Below are positions 1-9,501 of a stretch of DNA of 64,000 nucleotides, piece after piece; position 1 is the stretch's first letter; each line of letters opens with the position of its first letter. The translations under genes and the position numbers were made by a program. The DNA is from Bacillota bacterium (lineage in GTDB: Bacteria; Bacillota; Clostridia; Lachnospirales; Lachnospiraceae): contig JAEZMV010000015.1 in assembly GCA_023414875.1 (NCBI GenBank), forward strand, positions 1-64,000, read 5' to 3'. The notes under the pieces were generated by a model. It was not told the origin of the DNA. It did no database searches and saw only the letters and a list, made by a program, of their open reading frames with translations.

Positions 1-99
1 ACTTCTTTTTGTAACGAAAGCGCCGACTTCAACAAAACTATTGTCGTCAAGCAAAGAAGTAATTCTTTCTCTTGCTGACAGTTGTGCTGTACTGCTCAT
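1..99 (-). CDS. Biotin-dependent carboxyltransferase subunit, N-terminal fragment
   Basis: The first 33 codons of a gene that runs off the left edge. The peptide begins MSSTAQLSARERITSLLDD and continues NSFVEVGAF, the typical N-terminus of the carboxyltransferase subunit of acyl-CoA (acetyl/propionyl-CoA) carboxylases or methylmalonyl-CoA/oxaloacetate decarboxylases, which act on biotin-bound CO2 and an acyl-CoA. The start ATG is preceded by GGAGGG at a 5-base distance. It is separated from recX by about 130 AT-rich bases and is probably its own transcription unit. The exact substrate cannot be judged from 33 residues. Confidence 0.75.
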   Translation of the reverse strand, partial: MSSTAQLSARERITSLLDDNSFVEVGAFVTKRS

Positions 100-233
100 T
101 TTCAGCCCTCCATTTTTTCTATTGTTATATATAAAATCAATTCTCTGCCAATTTTAATTGTATAATAATTATATATAAAAGGCAAGGATAAATTCAATAA
201 ATCTGGTATAGGATGGTTCATTATTTATCAATT

Positions 234-842
234 TTAGTATATAATTTGTCTAATTTTACTAAAATCAAACCCTTTACGGTATAAAGAGGCTATTAGCTTC
301 TGCTTTTCCTCCTGATTTAGTTCCTCCAAAGATTTAGTTTTCTTAGCAATTGCTTTCTTTATAGCTACTAATTCTGCATCCTCTAAATCCTCATCATTAT
401 AAGCCGACTCAAACAATTGAGTTATTAAACTTTTATCTAAACCCTTCTGTAGCAATTCGGTTTTGATTGCAAGCTTACTTTTCGTGTGCATCCTGGATCT
501 GATATACGCAGCACCAAACCGTTCATCGTTTAAATATCCATATTCTGAAACATAATGTATCGTCTGTTCAATAATGTCGGCCGGATACCCTGTTTCATTA
601 AGTTTCTTACGGAGCTCCTGTTCGGATCGATCCATAAATTTAAGTATAGCAAGAGCTTTTTGTTTTGCTCTTCTGTATATAGTATCTTCCATAATCCTTT
701 GATATAGTTCCTGGGATAATACTAGTCCTTCCGAGATACCATACTGGTCAATATCTTTTTGATAAAGGATAAATGCAAATTCCTCATCAAGATACACTTT
801 TATCTTCGATTTTTCTATCTCCTCCAATTGTGTAACAACCAT
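234..842 (-). CDS. recX: Regulatory protein RecX
   Basis: RecX binds RecA and modulates filament growth and strand exchange. The 202-residue protein has the three-helix repeats typical of the family: the segment around residues 60-110 (RSEQELRKKL, then YPADIIEQTI and YGYLNDERFG) is the RecX core, and the C-terminal repeat holds KGFDFSKI. The ATG has AAGGAG 8 bases upstream. It lies just after recA on the same strand, the usual order, but a hairpin between them suggests reduced read-through or separate expression. Length is in the family range. Confidence 0.93.
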   Translation of the reverse strand: MVVTQLEEIEKSKIKVYLDEEFAFILYQKDIDQYGISEGLVLSQELYQRIMEDTIYRRAKQKALAILKFMDRSEQELRKKLNETGYPADIIEQTIHYVSEYGYLNDERFGAAYIRSRMHTKSKLAIKTELLQKGLDKSLITQLFESAYNDEDLEDAELVAIKKAIAKKTKSLEELNQEEKQKLIASLYRKGFDFSKIRQIIY

Positions 843-903
843 AATAGGAACTCCTTTTTTATAGATACGGTTAGTAATATATTTCTAAATAATCCATCTC
901 ATG

Positions 904-981
904 AAAAAAGCTGCCCAAAGAAAAGTGATGAATCCAATCATTAGGATACCTATCAATCAACTATTCCTTCTTGGACAGCTT
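904..981 (-). terminator. Terminator after recA
   Basis: Read on the minus strand, AGCTGTCCAAGAA pairs imperfectly with TTCTTTGGGCAGCT, and six T residues follow. The long intervening segment forms a second, imperfect hairpin around TAGGTATCCTA. It lies between the recA stop and recX, so it probably ends or attenuates the recA transcript. Confidence 0.6.
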
Positions 982-1005
982 GACTATATAAAATGTTATG
1001 AAAAT

Positions 1006-2031
1006 TTATTCTAATACATCATTATAATTCTTTGTAGGAACTAAGGTATATTTTTCTCTTACTTTGGCTTCAATTTCAGAAAAGATCTCAGGATTCTCGA
1101 TTAAGTATTGCTTTGCATTCTCACGTCCCTGACCTATCTTTGCATCATTATAGGCATACCATGCACCACTCTTGATTACAATAGCGGAATCTGCTGCTAA
1201 GTCCAGAACATCGCCTTCTTTGGAGATACCTTTACCAAACATAATATCAAACTCTGCTTCACGAAACGGAGGAGCAATCTTATTCTTAACAACCTTTACT
1301 CTGGTTCTGTTACCAACAACGTCTCCGCCTTGTTTTAAGGATTCAATTCTTCTTACATCAAGACGAATGGAGGAATAAAATTTAAGTGCGCGGCCACCGG
1401 TGGTTGTCTCCGGACTGCCGAACATAACACCTACTTTTTCACGAAGCTGATTTATGAAGACAACAATACAATTGGACTTGCTGATAACTGCGGTTAATTT
1501 TCTAAGTGCCTGAGACATTAAACGTGCCTGAAGACCTACGTGGGAATCTCCCATCTCGCCATCAATCTCTGCTTTAGGTACCAATGCGGCAACAGAGTCA
1601 ACGATAATAATATCAACCGCTCCTGAGCGTACCATTGTTTCGGTAATCTCTAAAGCCTGTTCTCCGTTATCCGGCTGTGATATATATAGATTATCGATAT
1701 CTACACCAATATTTTTAGCGTATACTGGGTCTAATGCATGTTCTGCATCGATAAAGCCTGCAATTCCGCCTCTCTTTTGTACCTCTGCCACCATATGTAA
1801 GGCTACAGTGGTTTTACCACTGGACTCGGGACCATACACTTCCATGATTCTTCCCTTAGGAACACCTCCCAGTCCAAGTGCTATGTCTAAGCTGATTGAA
1901 CCGGTAGGAATGGTTTCAATGTTCATATTTGCATTTGTATCACCAAGCTTCATTACTGAGCCTTTGCCGTACTGCTTTTCAATCTGCGCCAGGGCAGATT
2001 CCAATGCTCTAATTTTATCATCCTTTGCCAT
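1006..2031 (-). CDS. recA: Recombinase RecA
   Basis: RecA is the DNA-dependent ATPase that forms filaments on single-stranded DNA, catalyses strand exchange and triggers LexA self-cleavage. The 341-residue protein is full length. The Walker A motif GPESSGKT is at about residues 67-74, the Walker B strand IIIVDSVAAL at about 141-150, and the L1/L2 region includes VFINQLREKVGVMFG near 191-205. The start has GGGAG in front. Upstream is a near-consensus sigma-A promoter overlapped downstream by a LexA operator, so the gene should be SOS-inducible. recX follows. Confidence 0.98.
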   Translation of the reverse strand: MAKDDKIRALESALAQIEKQYGKGSVMKLGDTNANMNIETIPTGSISLDIALGLGGVPKGRIMEVYGPESSGKTTVALHMVAEVQKRGGIAGFIDAEHALDPVYAKNIGVDIDNLYISQPDNGEQALEITETMVRSGAVDIIIVDSVAALVPKAEIDGEMGDSHVGLQARLMSQALRKLTAVISKSNCIVVFINQLREKVGVMFGSPETTTGGRALKFYSSIRLDVRRIESLKQGGDVVGNRTRVKVVKNKIAPPFREAEFDIMFGKGISKEGDVLDLAADSAIVIKSGAWYAYNDAKIGQGRENAKQYLIENPEIFSEIEAKVREKYTLVPTKNYNDVLE

Positions 2032-2071
2032 AACTAATCTCCCTTTTTATGAAGGCTATGCCTCCAAAATA

Positions 2072-2085
2072 CGAACTAATGTTCT
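2072..2085 (-). promoter_or_regulatory. LexA (DinR) operator of recA
   Basis: CGAACTAATGTTCT contains the palindrome GAAC-N4-GTTC, the Gram-positive SOS box core. It begins 7 bases downstream of the -10 element of the recA promoter and therefore covers the likely transcription start. Confidence 0.85.
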
Positions 2086-2092
2086 TATAACC

Positions 2093-2121
2093 ATATTAAC
2101 TTATTTTAAAAATTATGTCAA
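2093..2121 (-). promoter_or_regulatory. Sigma-A promoter of recA
   Basis: On the minus strand TTGACA (2116-2121) is followed after exactly 17 bases by TAATAT (2093-2098). The recA start codon is about 60 bases further on. Confidence 0.85.
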
Positions 2122-2382
2122 TACTTAATTGCTTTTCCCACAGTATATTCCTAATTTTCATTATGATTTCGAGGAATCATATAGAATGCTAAGGAGGTTT
2201 ATAAGGAAGTAGGGTGAATTAGAGAGTTACTGCAGGAGATTACATGATATAAAGAATAACTTCATTCAGAACTGAATAAAAATATACTCGTATTATATCA
2301 ATATAGGTTAAATTTGTAAACAGCTGCAGCTCCAAAATAATTCACGAAATTTATCATGTTTTCTATGTAAAAACACAATAAT
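2122..2382. other. Gene-free stretch between threonine ammonia-lyase and recA
   Basis: About 260 AT-rich bases upstream of the recA promoter. An AAGGAGG-like motif near 2191 is not followed by a usable reading frame. A small imperfect palindrome lies at about 2162-2180 and an AGCTGCAGCT palindrome near 2322. No gene or clear terminator was recognised. Confidence 0.4.
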
Positions 2383-3600
2383 TTAGTATAGCTTATTTGG
2401 TATACAGAGCTTTGGATTATAGCCATTATCAATTAAAGCCTGTACAATATCCTGTTTATGCTCATGGCCAAAGGTCTCCATGGTTATGGTAAGCTCTACG
2501 GCGCTGTTTCGGTTGATGCTGACGAATTGGTTATGGTCAAGTCGGATAACATTTCCCTGAGCCTTTGCAATTATTGAGGCTACATTAACCAGCTCACCCG
2601 GTCTGTCCGGAAGAAGCACAGAGACTGTAAATACTCTTCCTCTTTGAATTAATCCATGTTGTACGATAGAAGAAACCGTTATGATATCCATATTACCGCC
2701 ACTTAAAATGGATACAACCTTTTTATCCTTGCAATTCAAATGCTTTAGAGCGGCGACTGTTAATAATCCGGAGTTTTCAACCACCATTTTATGATTTTCA
2801 ATGATATCCAGGAAGTTAACAATCAGCTCCTGGTCTTCTACTGTAATGATATCATCTACATACTTTTGTATATATGGAAATACAATATCTCCCGGTGTCT
2901 TTACTGCGGTACCATCAGCAATGGTATCCACATGAGGAAGTGTCATAACATGTCCGGCCTTTAAGGATTCCTTCATACAGGCTGCTCCGGCAGGTTCCAC
3001 ACCGATTACCTTGATATTTGGATTCAACATTTTCGCAAGGGTGGCTACGCCCGCAAGTAAACCGCCACCGCCTACAGGAGCGAGGATAATGTCTACGGTT
3101 GGGAGATCTTTGAATATCTCCATGGCAATCGTGCCCTGCCCGGTAGCAACCATTTCATCATTAAAGGGATGAATAAAGGTATATCCATGTTCTTCTGCTA
3201 ACGAAATAGCATACTGGCATGCCTCATCATATACATTTCCATAAAGAATTACTTCTGCACCATAGCTTTTCGTACGGTTAACTTTAATCAAGGGGGTTGT
3301 TGATGGCATAACGATGATAGCCTTTGCCTGATAGAGTTTTGCTGCGTACGCAACTCCCTGGGCGTGGTTTCCCGCAGATGCGGTAATAAGGCCACGTTCT
3401 CTTTCCTCATTGGTTAAGGTACTGATTTTGTAGTAGGCACCGCGTACCTTATATGCACCTGTAAATTGCATATTTTCAGGCTTTAAATATACTTTATTGC
3501 CCGTGGTGTCAGAAAAATAATCACTGTAAACCAATTCAGTATTCAGTATTACTTTTTTGACTGCTTCTGTAGCTTCCTCAAACTTATCTAAGGTCATCAT
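2383..3600 (-). CDS. tdcB: Threonine ammonia-lyase with C-terminal ACT domain
   Basis: A PLP enzyme that deaminates L-threonine to 2-oxobutanoate, either for isoleucine synthesis or threonine breakdown. The PLP lysine lies in GAYKVRGA (about Lys51), the cofactor loops are SAGNHAQGVA and GGGGLLAG, and a C-terminal ACT-like region starts near residue 320 (VSVLLPDRPGELVNVASI). I place the start at the ATG of the MMTLDKF segment because GGAGGG stands 7 bases before it; an earlier in-frame ATG would add 7 residues and include the ribosome site. The single ACT-like region makes it closer to the 400-residue clostridial TdcB/IlvA type than to the 510-residue IlvA. It follows ftsY by 76 bases. Confidence 0.88.
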   Translation of the reverse strand: MMTLDKFEEATEAVKKVILNTELVYSDYFSDTTGNKVYLKPENMQFTGAYKVRGAYYKISTLTNEERERGLITASAGNHAQGVAYAAKLYQAKAIIVMPSTTPLIKVNRTKSYGAEVILYGNVYDEACQYAISLAEEHGYTFIHPFNDEMVATGQGTIAMEIFKDLPTVDIILAPVGGGGLLAGVATLAKMLNPNIKVIGVEPAGAACMKESLKAGHVMTLPHVDTIADGTAVKTPGDIVFPYIQKYVDDIITVEDQELIVNFLDIIENHKMVVENSGLLTVAALKHLNCKDKKVVSILSGGNMDIITVSSIVQHGLIQRGRVFTVSVLLPDRPGELVNVASIIAKAQGNVIRLDHNQFVSINRNSAVELTITMETFGHEHKQDIVQALIDNGYNPKLCIPNKLY

Positions 3601-3675
3601 GTTATTACCCTCCATTTGCATACATAATGCATGAATTAAGATTTGTGGAATTCATAAGAATTTCACTTTATAAAT

Positions 3676-4608
3676 TTACTCATTCTTTTCAAATAAAGCA
3701 TTTACAAAATCATCTGCATTAAATTTCTGCAGGTCATCAATTTTTTCTCCGATACCGATATATTTAACCGGTATTCCAAGCTCGGATTGAATTGCAATGG
3801 CAATACCGCCTTTTGCAGTTCCGTCTAGCTTTGTCAGAACAATACCGGTGATATCTGCTACTTCATTGAATTCCTTTGCCTGTGCTAAAGCATTCTGTCC
3901 AGTGGTACCATCTAATACGACCAGAGTCTCCCGATAAGCTTCAGGAAATTCTCTTTCAATAACACGGTCAATCTTTTTTAATTCCTCCATAAGATTTTTC
4001 TTGTTATGAAGACGTCCTGCTGTATCGCATAACAGGATATCTATATTTCTTGCTTTCGCAGCAGTAACTGCATCAAAGATGACAGCTGCCGGATCGGAGC
4101 CTTCCTTTTGAGCAATGATTTCTACGTTAGCTCTATGAGCCCATTCAGTCAGCTGTTCAATTGCTGCCGCACGAAAGGTGTCTGCAGCCGCAACCATTAC
4201 TTTTTTTCCCTTATCCTTCATCTGACCGGCCAGCTTTCCGACGGAGGTGGTTTTACCAACACCATTAACACCGATTAATAGGACTACCGATTTTTGAGTT
4301 TCAAAATCATAGGCGGATTCTTTTAACTGCATCTGCTCCTTCATGCTATTGATCAGAAGCTGTCTGCATTCGCCCGGATCCTTGATTTTGTTCTCTTTTA
4401 CTTTTTTTCGTAAATTCTCTATGATTGCAGTTGTTGTATTAATTCCCAAGTCCGCCATAATTAAGATTTCTTCCAACTCCTCGTAGAAATCATCATCGAT
4501 ACTGGAAAAACCGCTAAAAATAGCATCAATTCCATGAGCGATACTATTTCTTGTTTTGGATAATCCCTGAACTAATTTTCCAAAAAAACCTGTTTTATTT
4601 TCTCCCAT
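3676..4608 (-). CDS. ftsY: Signal recognition particle receptor FtsY
   Basis: SRP GTPase that docks ribosome-nascent chain complexes at the membrane. With the start at MGENKTGFFG (GGAG 7 bases upstream) it has 310 residues, the short Gram-positive form with little acidic N-domain. The NG domain shows GVNGVGKT (about 113-120), DTFRAAAIEQL, DTAGR (about 195-199) and TKLD (about 259-262). An upstream in-frame ATG would add 34 atypical residues and has no ribosome site, so I reject it. It follows smc closely, the usual smc-ftsY order. Confidence 0.95.
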   Translation of the reverse strand: MGENKTGFFGKLVQGLSKTRNSIAHGIDAIFSGFSSIDDDFYEELEEILIMADLGINTTTAIIENLRKKVKENKIKDPGECRQLLINSMKEQMQLKESAYDFETQKSVVLLIGVNGVGKTTSVGKLAGQMKDKGKKVMVAAADTFRAAAIEQLTEWAHRANVEIIAQKEGSDPAAVIFDAVTAAKARNIDILLCDTAGRLHNKKNLMEELKKIDRVIEREFPEAYRETLVVLDGTTGQNALAQAKEFNEVADITGIVLTKLDGTAKGGIAIAIQSELGIPVKYIGIGEKIDDLQKFNADDFVNALFEKNE

Positions 4609-4721
4609 ATTAATTCTCCATTCTGCCAAAGCACTGTTAATGTAGGTTTTGGTATAAACTTGCTTGAATATTATATGATATAAATTATTATGAAATCTAC
4701 TGGTATTCATATTAATTATTT

Positions 4722-7700
4722 CTATTTAATTAACTCGTTTTCAAGTAAACTAACGGATACTAAGGTAGAAACACCCTTTTCCTGCATGGTTATTCCATAT
4801 AGAATATCTGCAGCTGCCATCGTTCCTCTTCTATGAGTAATAATAATAAATTGTGTATCCTTTGTTAATTTATGCAGATATTTTGCGAACCGTTTTACAT
4901 TTGAATCATCAAGAGCAGCTTCAATCTCATCTAGGAGACAGAACGGTGAAGGCTTCAAATTCTGAATTGCGAACAATAAGGAGATTGCAGTAAGAGCCTT
5001 TTCTCCACCGGATAACTGCATCATATTCTGCAGTTTTTTGCCCGGCGGCTGAGCATTGATTCGAATACCGGCTTCCAGAATATCCTCGCTTTCCGTTAAC
5101 TCAAGGTCCGCCTTACCACCGCCGAAAAGCTCCTTAAACACAACATCAAATTGTTCGTTAATTGCTCTGAATTTCTCCGAAAACTGTTTACGCATCTCAG
5201 TATCTAACTCATTGATGATCTGAAGCAGAACCTCTTCTGCTTTCATCAAGTCTTCCCTCTGTCCATGCAGAAATTCATAACGCTCGGAAAGATTCTTATA
5301 ATCTTCGATGGCATTGACATTGACATCACCAAGCTCTTTGATTTTACTCTTAATTTCAGTGATGAGTTTCTTCACCTGTGTCAGACTTATCTCTGAATCT
5401 ATCGGGTATTCCTGCGCGGTAGTATAAGTTAGCTCATATTCTTCCCACATATAACTCATCTGCTGGTCCGATTGCTCCAGTAATTTTTCCTTTTGTCCGT
5501 TTAAACGATAGCACTCTTTATCGAGCTCACTCATCCTGTTGGATAACTCTTCTCTTTTCGTAAAGAAATTTTTATGAATGCTGGTTATGCGCTCTTTTTC
5601 AGCCACTTGCGTTTTAATTTTGGACTCAAGCTCAGTAAGGATTTGCTTATCATTTTCCATAAGCTGCTCCGTCTGACTGATCATCTGGTTCTTTTCTTCA
5701 ACTATCAGAGAAGCCTTTAATATATCAGCCTTTAACGTTGCCTCTTCCTCGTATAGCTTATCAATCTCTCTTTTTACACGTCTGACATTTTCGAGGATAA
5801 ATTGATTGTTTTGTTCGAAAGAGGATAATTCCAGCTTCAATTCGGAGGCTCTATCACTTGCCTCCTGCTCTTTTGCTCTTTCTTCCTCCAACATTTTTGT
5901 CAGTTGTTCAATTTGCTGTTCTTTTTCTTTATTAGAGGTTGTATTCAAAGAAAGCGAATCGTTTAATTTATTTAAATTATCTTTTAAATCTCTTGCCTGC
6001 AGATCAATCTCTTGAAGTTCTCTGATATACTCCTGATAGATTGCTTCTGATTCTGTCTTTTTAGTTACTTCTCTGTCCAGCTTCATTTTTGCTGTATTTT
6101 GCTCCAGGAATTTCTCCTGCACTAATATTTTAAGACTTTCCAGGCTTTGACGAAGTTTAATCTTAACTTCCTTACCATCTTCTTTTCGTTTCAGCAAATC
6201 CTTAGCCTGAGCTGATAAGGATAGAACCAGGGCTTCGATTTCTTCAATTTCACGGCGTCTTCCCAGAAGGTTACTTGCATTTTTATAAGCTCCACCGGAA
6301 ATGGATCCACCGGGGGTTAATAATTCACCCTCAAGAGTAACTATTCTGAGGCTGTAATTATATTTTTTAGCAATCGCTGTCGCATGATCTATATGATCTA
6401 CTACGATGATCTTTCCAAGCAGATATTCTATTAATGAGTTGAAACGTAAATCAGAATTAACCAGCTTACTTGCAATACCAAGAACTCCGTTTTCCTTAAG
6501 GACCTTATCACTTTGTAGAGAGGATCCTGAGGACATGTTTGTTAACGGTAGGAAGGTAGCCCTACCGAATTTGTTCTGCTTTAAGTAAGCAATCAATTCC
6601 TTTGCGGTTACTTCATTATCGGTTACTACGTTCTGAATACTTCCGCCCAGAGCTGTCTCAATTGCAGTTTCATAGGTTTTATCTACCTTGATGATATCAG
6701 CTACAACGCCTATAATACCTGGCATTTGAGACTTTCGTTCCATAATCTTTTTGATACTGACGCCATATCCCTCGTATCGTTCGGTCAGATTCATCAAGGA
6801 ATCCAATCTGGATTTTTCGCCAAGATAGCGAGCCTGTACTTCGCTATACTCTGAACTGACTTGATCAATCAGGGTCTGGGTATCGGTAATAGATTGTTCC
6901 AAGGTATTGCTTTCCCTTGTCAGGTTAATGATTGCCTCCGAAACACACTTTAAATCATCCTCGCAAGCTTGAATTGATTCTGTAAAGAGGCTTTCTTCGC
7001 TCTTATTTTTTAAAATCTTTTGATTCAATTCTGCTTTTCGGATATTGTTCTGTTCCAGCATCGTCTCATAACGCTGCATATTACTTTTTATTCCGGAATT
7101 AATATTTAGATGCTCAAATATTTTATTATTGCAATCTTCAATTTCTTTAGAATAGTGTAGAATATTCTCTTTTACCTGATTTAGCTGTACAAGAGCAATA
7201 CTAAGCAGGTCATCCATTTCGGAAATTTTTTGATCGATCACCGTTTTTTCGTTTAGATAATTGCTCTCTTCCGTTTTCTTTGCTTCAATTTCCTTCTGCT
7301 GTGATTGAATACGGTTCTGGATATATACATCATTTTGCAAAACAGAGCTAATCTGTTCCTTTAATACCTTAATTTCACCCTCAGCTTTCTCCAATGTGAG
7401 TTTTAAATCATTATATGTATTCTTATCAAATTCTATGGAACTATCACATTCCTCCAATTGTTTTTCCAAACGGATATATTCTTCTTTGGTATTCTCAAAT
7501 TCCTCTTTGGTCTGCTCAAAATCAGAGGTTGCTATGGACAGCTTCTCCTCAACTTGTTCCTTAGAAGAATGTAACTTTTCATATTCCTTTAAAAATTGAT
7601 TTACCTCAAGCGTTTTCAGTTCTTCTTTTAATTTTAAATATACCTTAGCAACAGCAGATTGCTTTTCTAAGGGAGACAGCTGTTTCTCTATTTCTTTAAT

Positions 7701-8282
7701 AATATCAGAGATTCGGGATAAATTTAGTTTTTCTTCTTCCAGGTTTTTCTCCGCAACATATTTTCTTCGCTTAAATTTAACGATACCTGCTGCTTCATCA
7801 AATAATTCTCGGCGATCTTCCGGTTTACCGCTTAGAATCTTATCAATCTGGCCTTGTCCGATTATGGAATACCCTTCTTTACCGATACCGGTATCCATGA
7901 ATAATTCATGTACATCCTTCAAACGACAGGAGGCTCCGTTGATTAAATATTCACTTTCCCCGGAACGGTATACTCTACGGGCAATTGTCACTTCATCATA
8001 TTCAATTGGTAGTTTATGGTCCGAATTATCCATCGTAATGGCCACATAAGCATAACCCAAAGGCTTTCTGGTTTGTGTGCCGGAGAATATGACATCCTCC
8101 ATTTTAGCACCTCTTAGCTGCTTCGCGCTTTGTTCCCCCAATACCCAACGAACGGCATCAGCCACATTACTTTTCCCACTACCGTTTGGTCCGACAATAC
8201 CGGTAATTCCATCATGAAATTCTAATACGATTTTATTAGCAAAGGATTTAAAGCCGTGAACTTCAATACTTTTTAAATACAT
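4722..8282 (-). CDS. smc: Chromosome partition protein SMC
   Basis: Long coiled-coil ATPase that, with ScpA and ScpB (both encoded at 38-39.5 kb), condenses and helps segregate the chromosome. The protein has 1186 residues, the standard SMC length. The N-terminal head has GPNGSGKS at about 31-38; coiled coil runs to about 500; the hinge (MPGIIGVVADII to roughly residue 660) is followed by a second coil; the C-terminal head carries the signature LSGGEKALTA and Walker B FCLLDEIEAALDD. It sits between rnc and ftsY, a conserved Firmicute arrangement (plsX-acpP-rnc-smc-ftsY). Confidence 0.97.
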   Translation of the reverse strand: MYLKSIEVHGFKSFANKIVLEFHDGITGIVGPNGSGKSNVADAVRWVLGEQSAKQLRGAKMEDVIFSGTQTRKPLGYAYVAITMDNSDHKLPIEYDEVTIARRVYRSGESEYLINGASCRLKDVHELFMDTGIGKEGYSIIGQGQIDKILSGKPEDRRELFDEAAGIVKFKRRKYVAEKNLEEEKLNLSRISDIIKEIEKQLSPLEKQSAVAKVYLKLKEELKTLEVNQFLKEYEKLHSSKEQVEEKLSIATSDFEQTKEEFENTKEEYIRLEKQLEECDSSIEFDKNTYNDLKLTLEKAEGEIKVLKEQISSVLQNDVYIQNRIQSQQKEIEAKKTEESNYLNEKTVIDQKISEMDDLLSIALVQLNQVKENILHYSKEIEDCNNKIFEHLNINSGIKSNMQRYETMLEQNNIRKAELNQKILKNKSEESLFTESIQACEDDLKCVSEAIINLTRESNTLEQSITDTQTLIDQVSSEYSEVQARYLGEKSRLDSLMNLTERYEGYGVSIKKIMERKSQMPGIIGVVADIIKVDKTYETAIETALGGSIQNVVTDNEVTAKELIAYLKQNKFGRATFLPLTNMSSGSSLQSDKVLKENGVLGIASKLVNSDLRFNSLIEYLLGKIIVVDHIDHATAIAKKYNYSLRIVTLEGELLTPGGSISGGAYKNASNLLGRRREIEEIEALVLSLSAQAKDLLKRKEDGKEVKIKLRQSLESLKILVQEKFLEQNTAKMKLDREVTKKTESEAIYQEYIRELQEIDLQARDLKDNLNKLNDSLSLNTTSNKEKEQQIEQLTKMLEEERAKEQEASDRASELKLELSSFEQNNQFILENVRRVKREIDKLYEEEATLKADILKASLIVEEKNQMISQTEQLMENDKQILTELESKIKTQVAEKERITSIHKNFFTKREELSNRMSELDKECYRLNGQKEKLLEQSDQQMSYMWEEYELTYTTAQEYPIDSEISLTQVKKLITEIKSKIKELGDVNVNAIEDYKNLSERYEFLHGQREDLMKAEEVLLQIINELDTEMRKQFSEKFRAINEQFDVVFKELFGGGKADLELTESEDILEAGIRINAQPPGKKLQNMMQLSGGEKALTAISLLFAIQNLKPSPFCLLDEIEAALDDSNVKRFAKYLHKLTKDTQFIIITHRRGTMAAADILYGITMQEKGVSTLVSVSLLENELIK

Positions 8283-8387
8283 TCATAGTCTCCCATCTAT
8301 TTCCTTCTATATCGTTATTCCACATAAAGAACAAACCTACGAAAAGATAAAGATCAGTTACGCTCGATATTTTTCTACCTCATATAA

Positions 8388-9110
8388 CTACGCTTGATCT
8401 TTTTTTGTCTTACGTAATTTCTGTATAGCCTGATTTGCAGCTTCCTGTTCAGCAGCCTTTTTCGTTCGGCCGGTTCCACAGCCAATCTCATCATTACCGA
8501 CATATACTGCAATAGTGAAGTTTTTATTATGATCAGGTCCCTCTTCTGAAATTAATTTATACCGTAGCTTCTGCTTATTATCAATATTTTGTATTATTTC
8601 CTGCAAGATAGTCTTGCTATCGAAAAAGAGATCTTTATTTTTGATACCAGCTAGGATAAAGCTTTTAATAAACTCTTTTGCATTAGTAAAACCACCGTCA
8701 AGATAAATTGCTCCAATAATAGCCTCCAGTGAGTCCGATAAAATGGAATCTCGATCTCTTCCCCCTGAAATATCTTCTCCCTTACCAAGTAACAGAAATT
8801 CACCGATATTCAGGTCTCTGGCGCAGGCAGATAAGGTCGGTTCACAGACGATACTGGCACGAAGCTTTGTCAAATCACCTTCCGAAAGATTGGGATACTC
8901 TTTATAAACATGCTCGCTTGTCACCAGCTCCAAAACTGCATCACCCAAAAATTCCAACCGTTCATTATTCTTTTCTTTCTCAAGCCGTATTTCATTTGCA
9001 TAAGAACTGTGTGTCACCGCATGAATGAGGATTGCCGGATTAGAAAAATGATAGCCAATCTTACTTTCTAATCCTAATACCTTCTCATCCGTTCCCCTAC
9101 GTACTTTCAT
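8388..9110 (-). CDS. rnc: Ribonuclease III
   Basis: Double-strand-specific endoribonuclease for rRNA and mRNA processing. From the ATG of MKVRRGTDEK the protein has 240 residues. The RNase III signature NERLEFLGDAVLEL is at about 49-62, the second acidic site is in SLEAIIGAIYLDGG, and the double-stranded RNA-binding domain occupies the last 70 residues (ending KKAAEQEAANQAIQKLRK). AAGGAGG stands 12 bases upstream, a long but usable distance; the longer reading frame would add 19 residues unlike the family. Located between acpP and smc. Confidence 0.95.
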   Translation of the reverse strand: MKVRRGTDEKVLGLESKIGYHFSNPAILIHAVTHSSYANEIRLEKEKNNERLEFLGDAVLELVTSEHVYKEYPNLSEGDLTKLRASIVCEPTLSACARDLNIGEFLLLGKGEDISGGRDRDSILSDSLEAIIGAIYLDGGFTNAKEFIKSFILAGIKNKDLFFDSKTILQEIIQNIDNKQKLRYKLISEEGPDHNKNFTIAVYVGNDEIGCGTGRTKKAAEQEAANQAIQKLRKTKKDQA

Positions 9111-9248
9111 ATAGATAATTAACCTCCTTCTTTGGAATCCTATATGAAAAGCCCATAAATAAGGCAAGCCTTATTCACAGGGCTTCTACATATCATAATA
9201 TATACTTTAGTCTTTACAATTGTTATCTAGCGAATACAATTCACCGAA

Positions 9249-9479
9249 TTAATTCATTGCATTCTTAATCTGCTCAATTGCATCAGCAACTGTAACTATA
9301 TTCTCAGCTTCTTCATTTGCGATTTCAATATCGAATTCTTCTTCGATACCCATAATAATTTGGAATACGTCAAGTGAATCTGCACCTAAATCGTCCACAA
9401 AGGTTGTTTCCATTGTAATCTCGTCTTCGTCTACATTTAATACTTCGCTAATAATTTTTTGTAATTTTTCAAATTCCAT
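9249..9479 (-). CDS. acpP: Acyl carrier protein
   Basis: Small acidic carrier of growing fatty-acyl chains. The 76-residue protein has the phosphopantetheine site DDLGADSLDV with Ser35 as attachment residue and the acidic helices typical of ACP. It lies 22 bases after plsX and before rnc, the conserved lipid-synthesis order. Confidence 0.97.
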   Translation of the reverse strand: MEFEKLQKIISEVLNVDEDEITMETTFVDDLGADSLDVFQIIMGIEEEFDIEIANEEAENIVTVADAIEQIKNAMN

Positions 9480-9501
9480 GATAATTCACCCTTCTTTTAA
9501 T

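Noticed and set aside
2186..2235. Possible small gene after an AAGGAGG motif upstream of recA
   Set aside because: The motif is not followed by a start codon with an open frame longer than a few codons.
8729..9028. Open frame of 99 codons on the plus strand opposite rnc
   Set aside because: No ribosome site, composition unlike protein, fully inside rnc.
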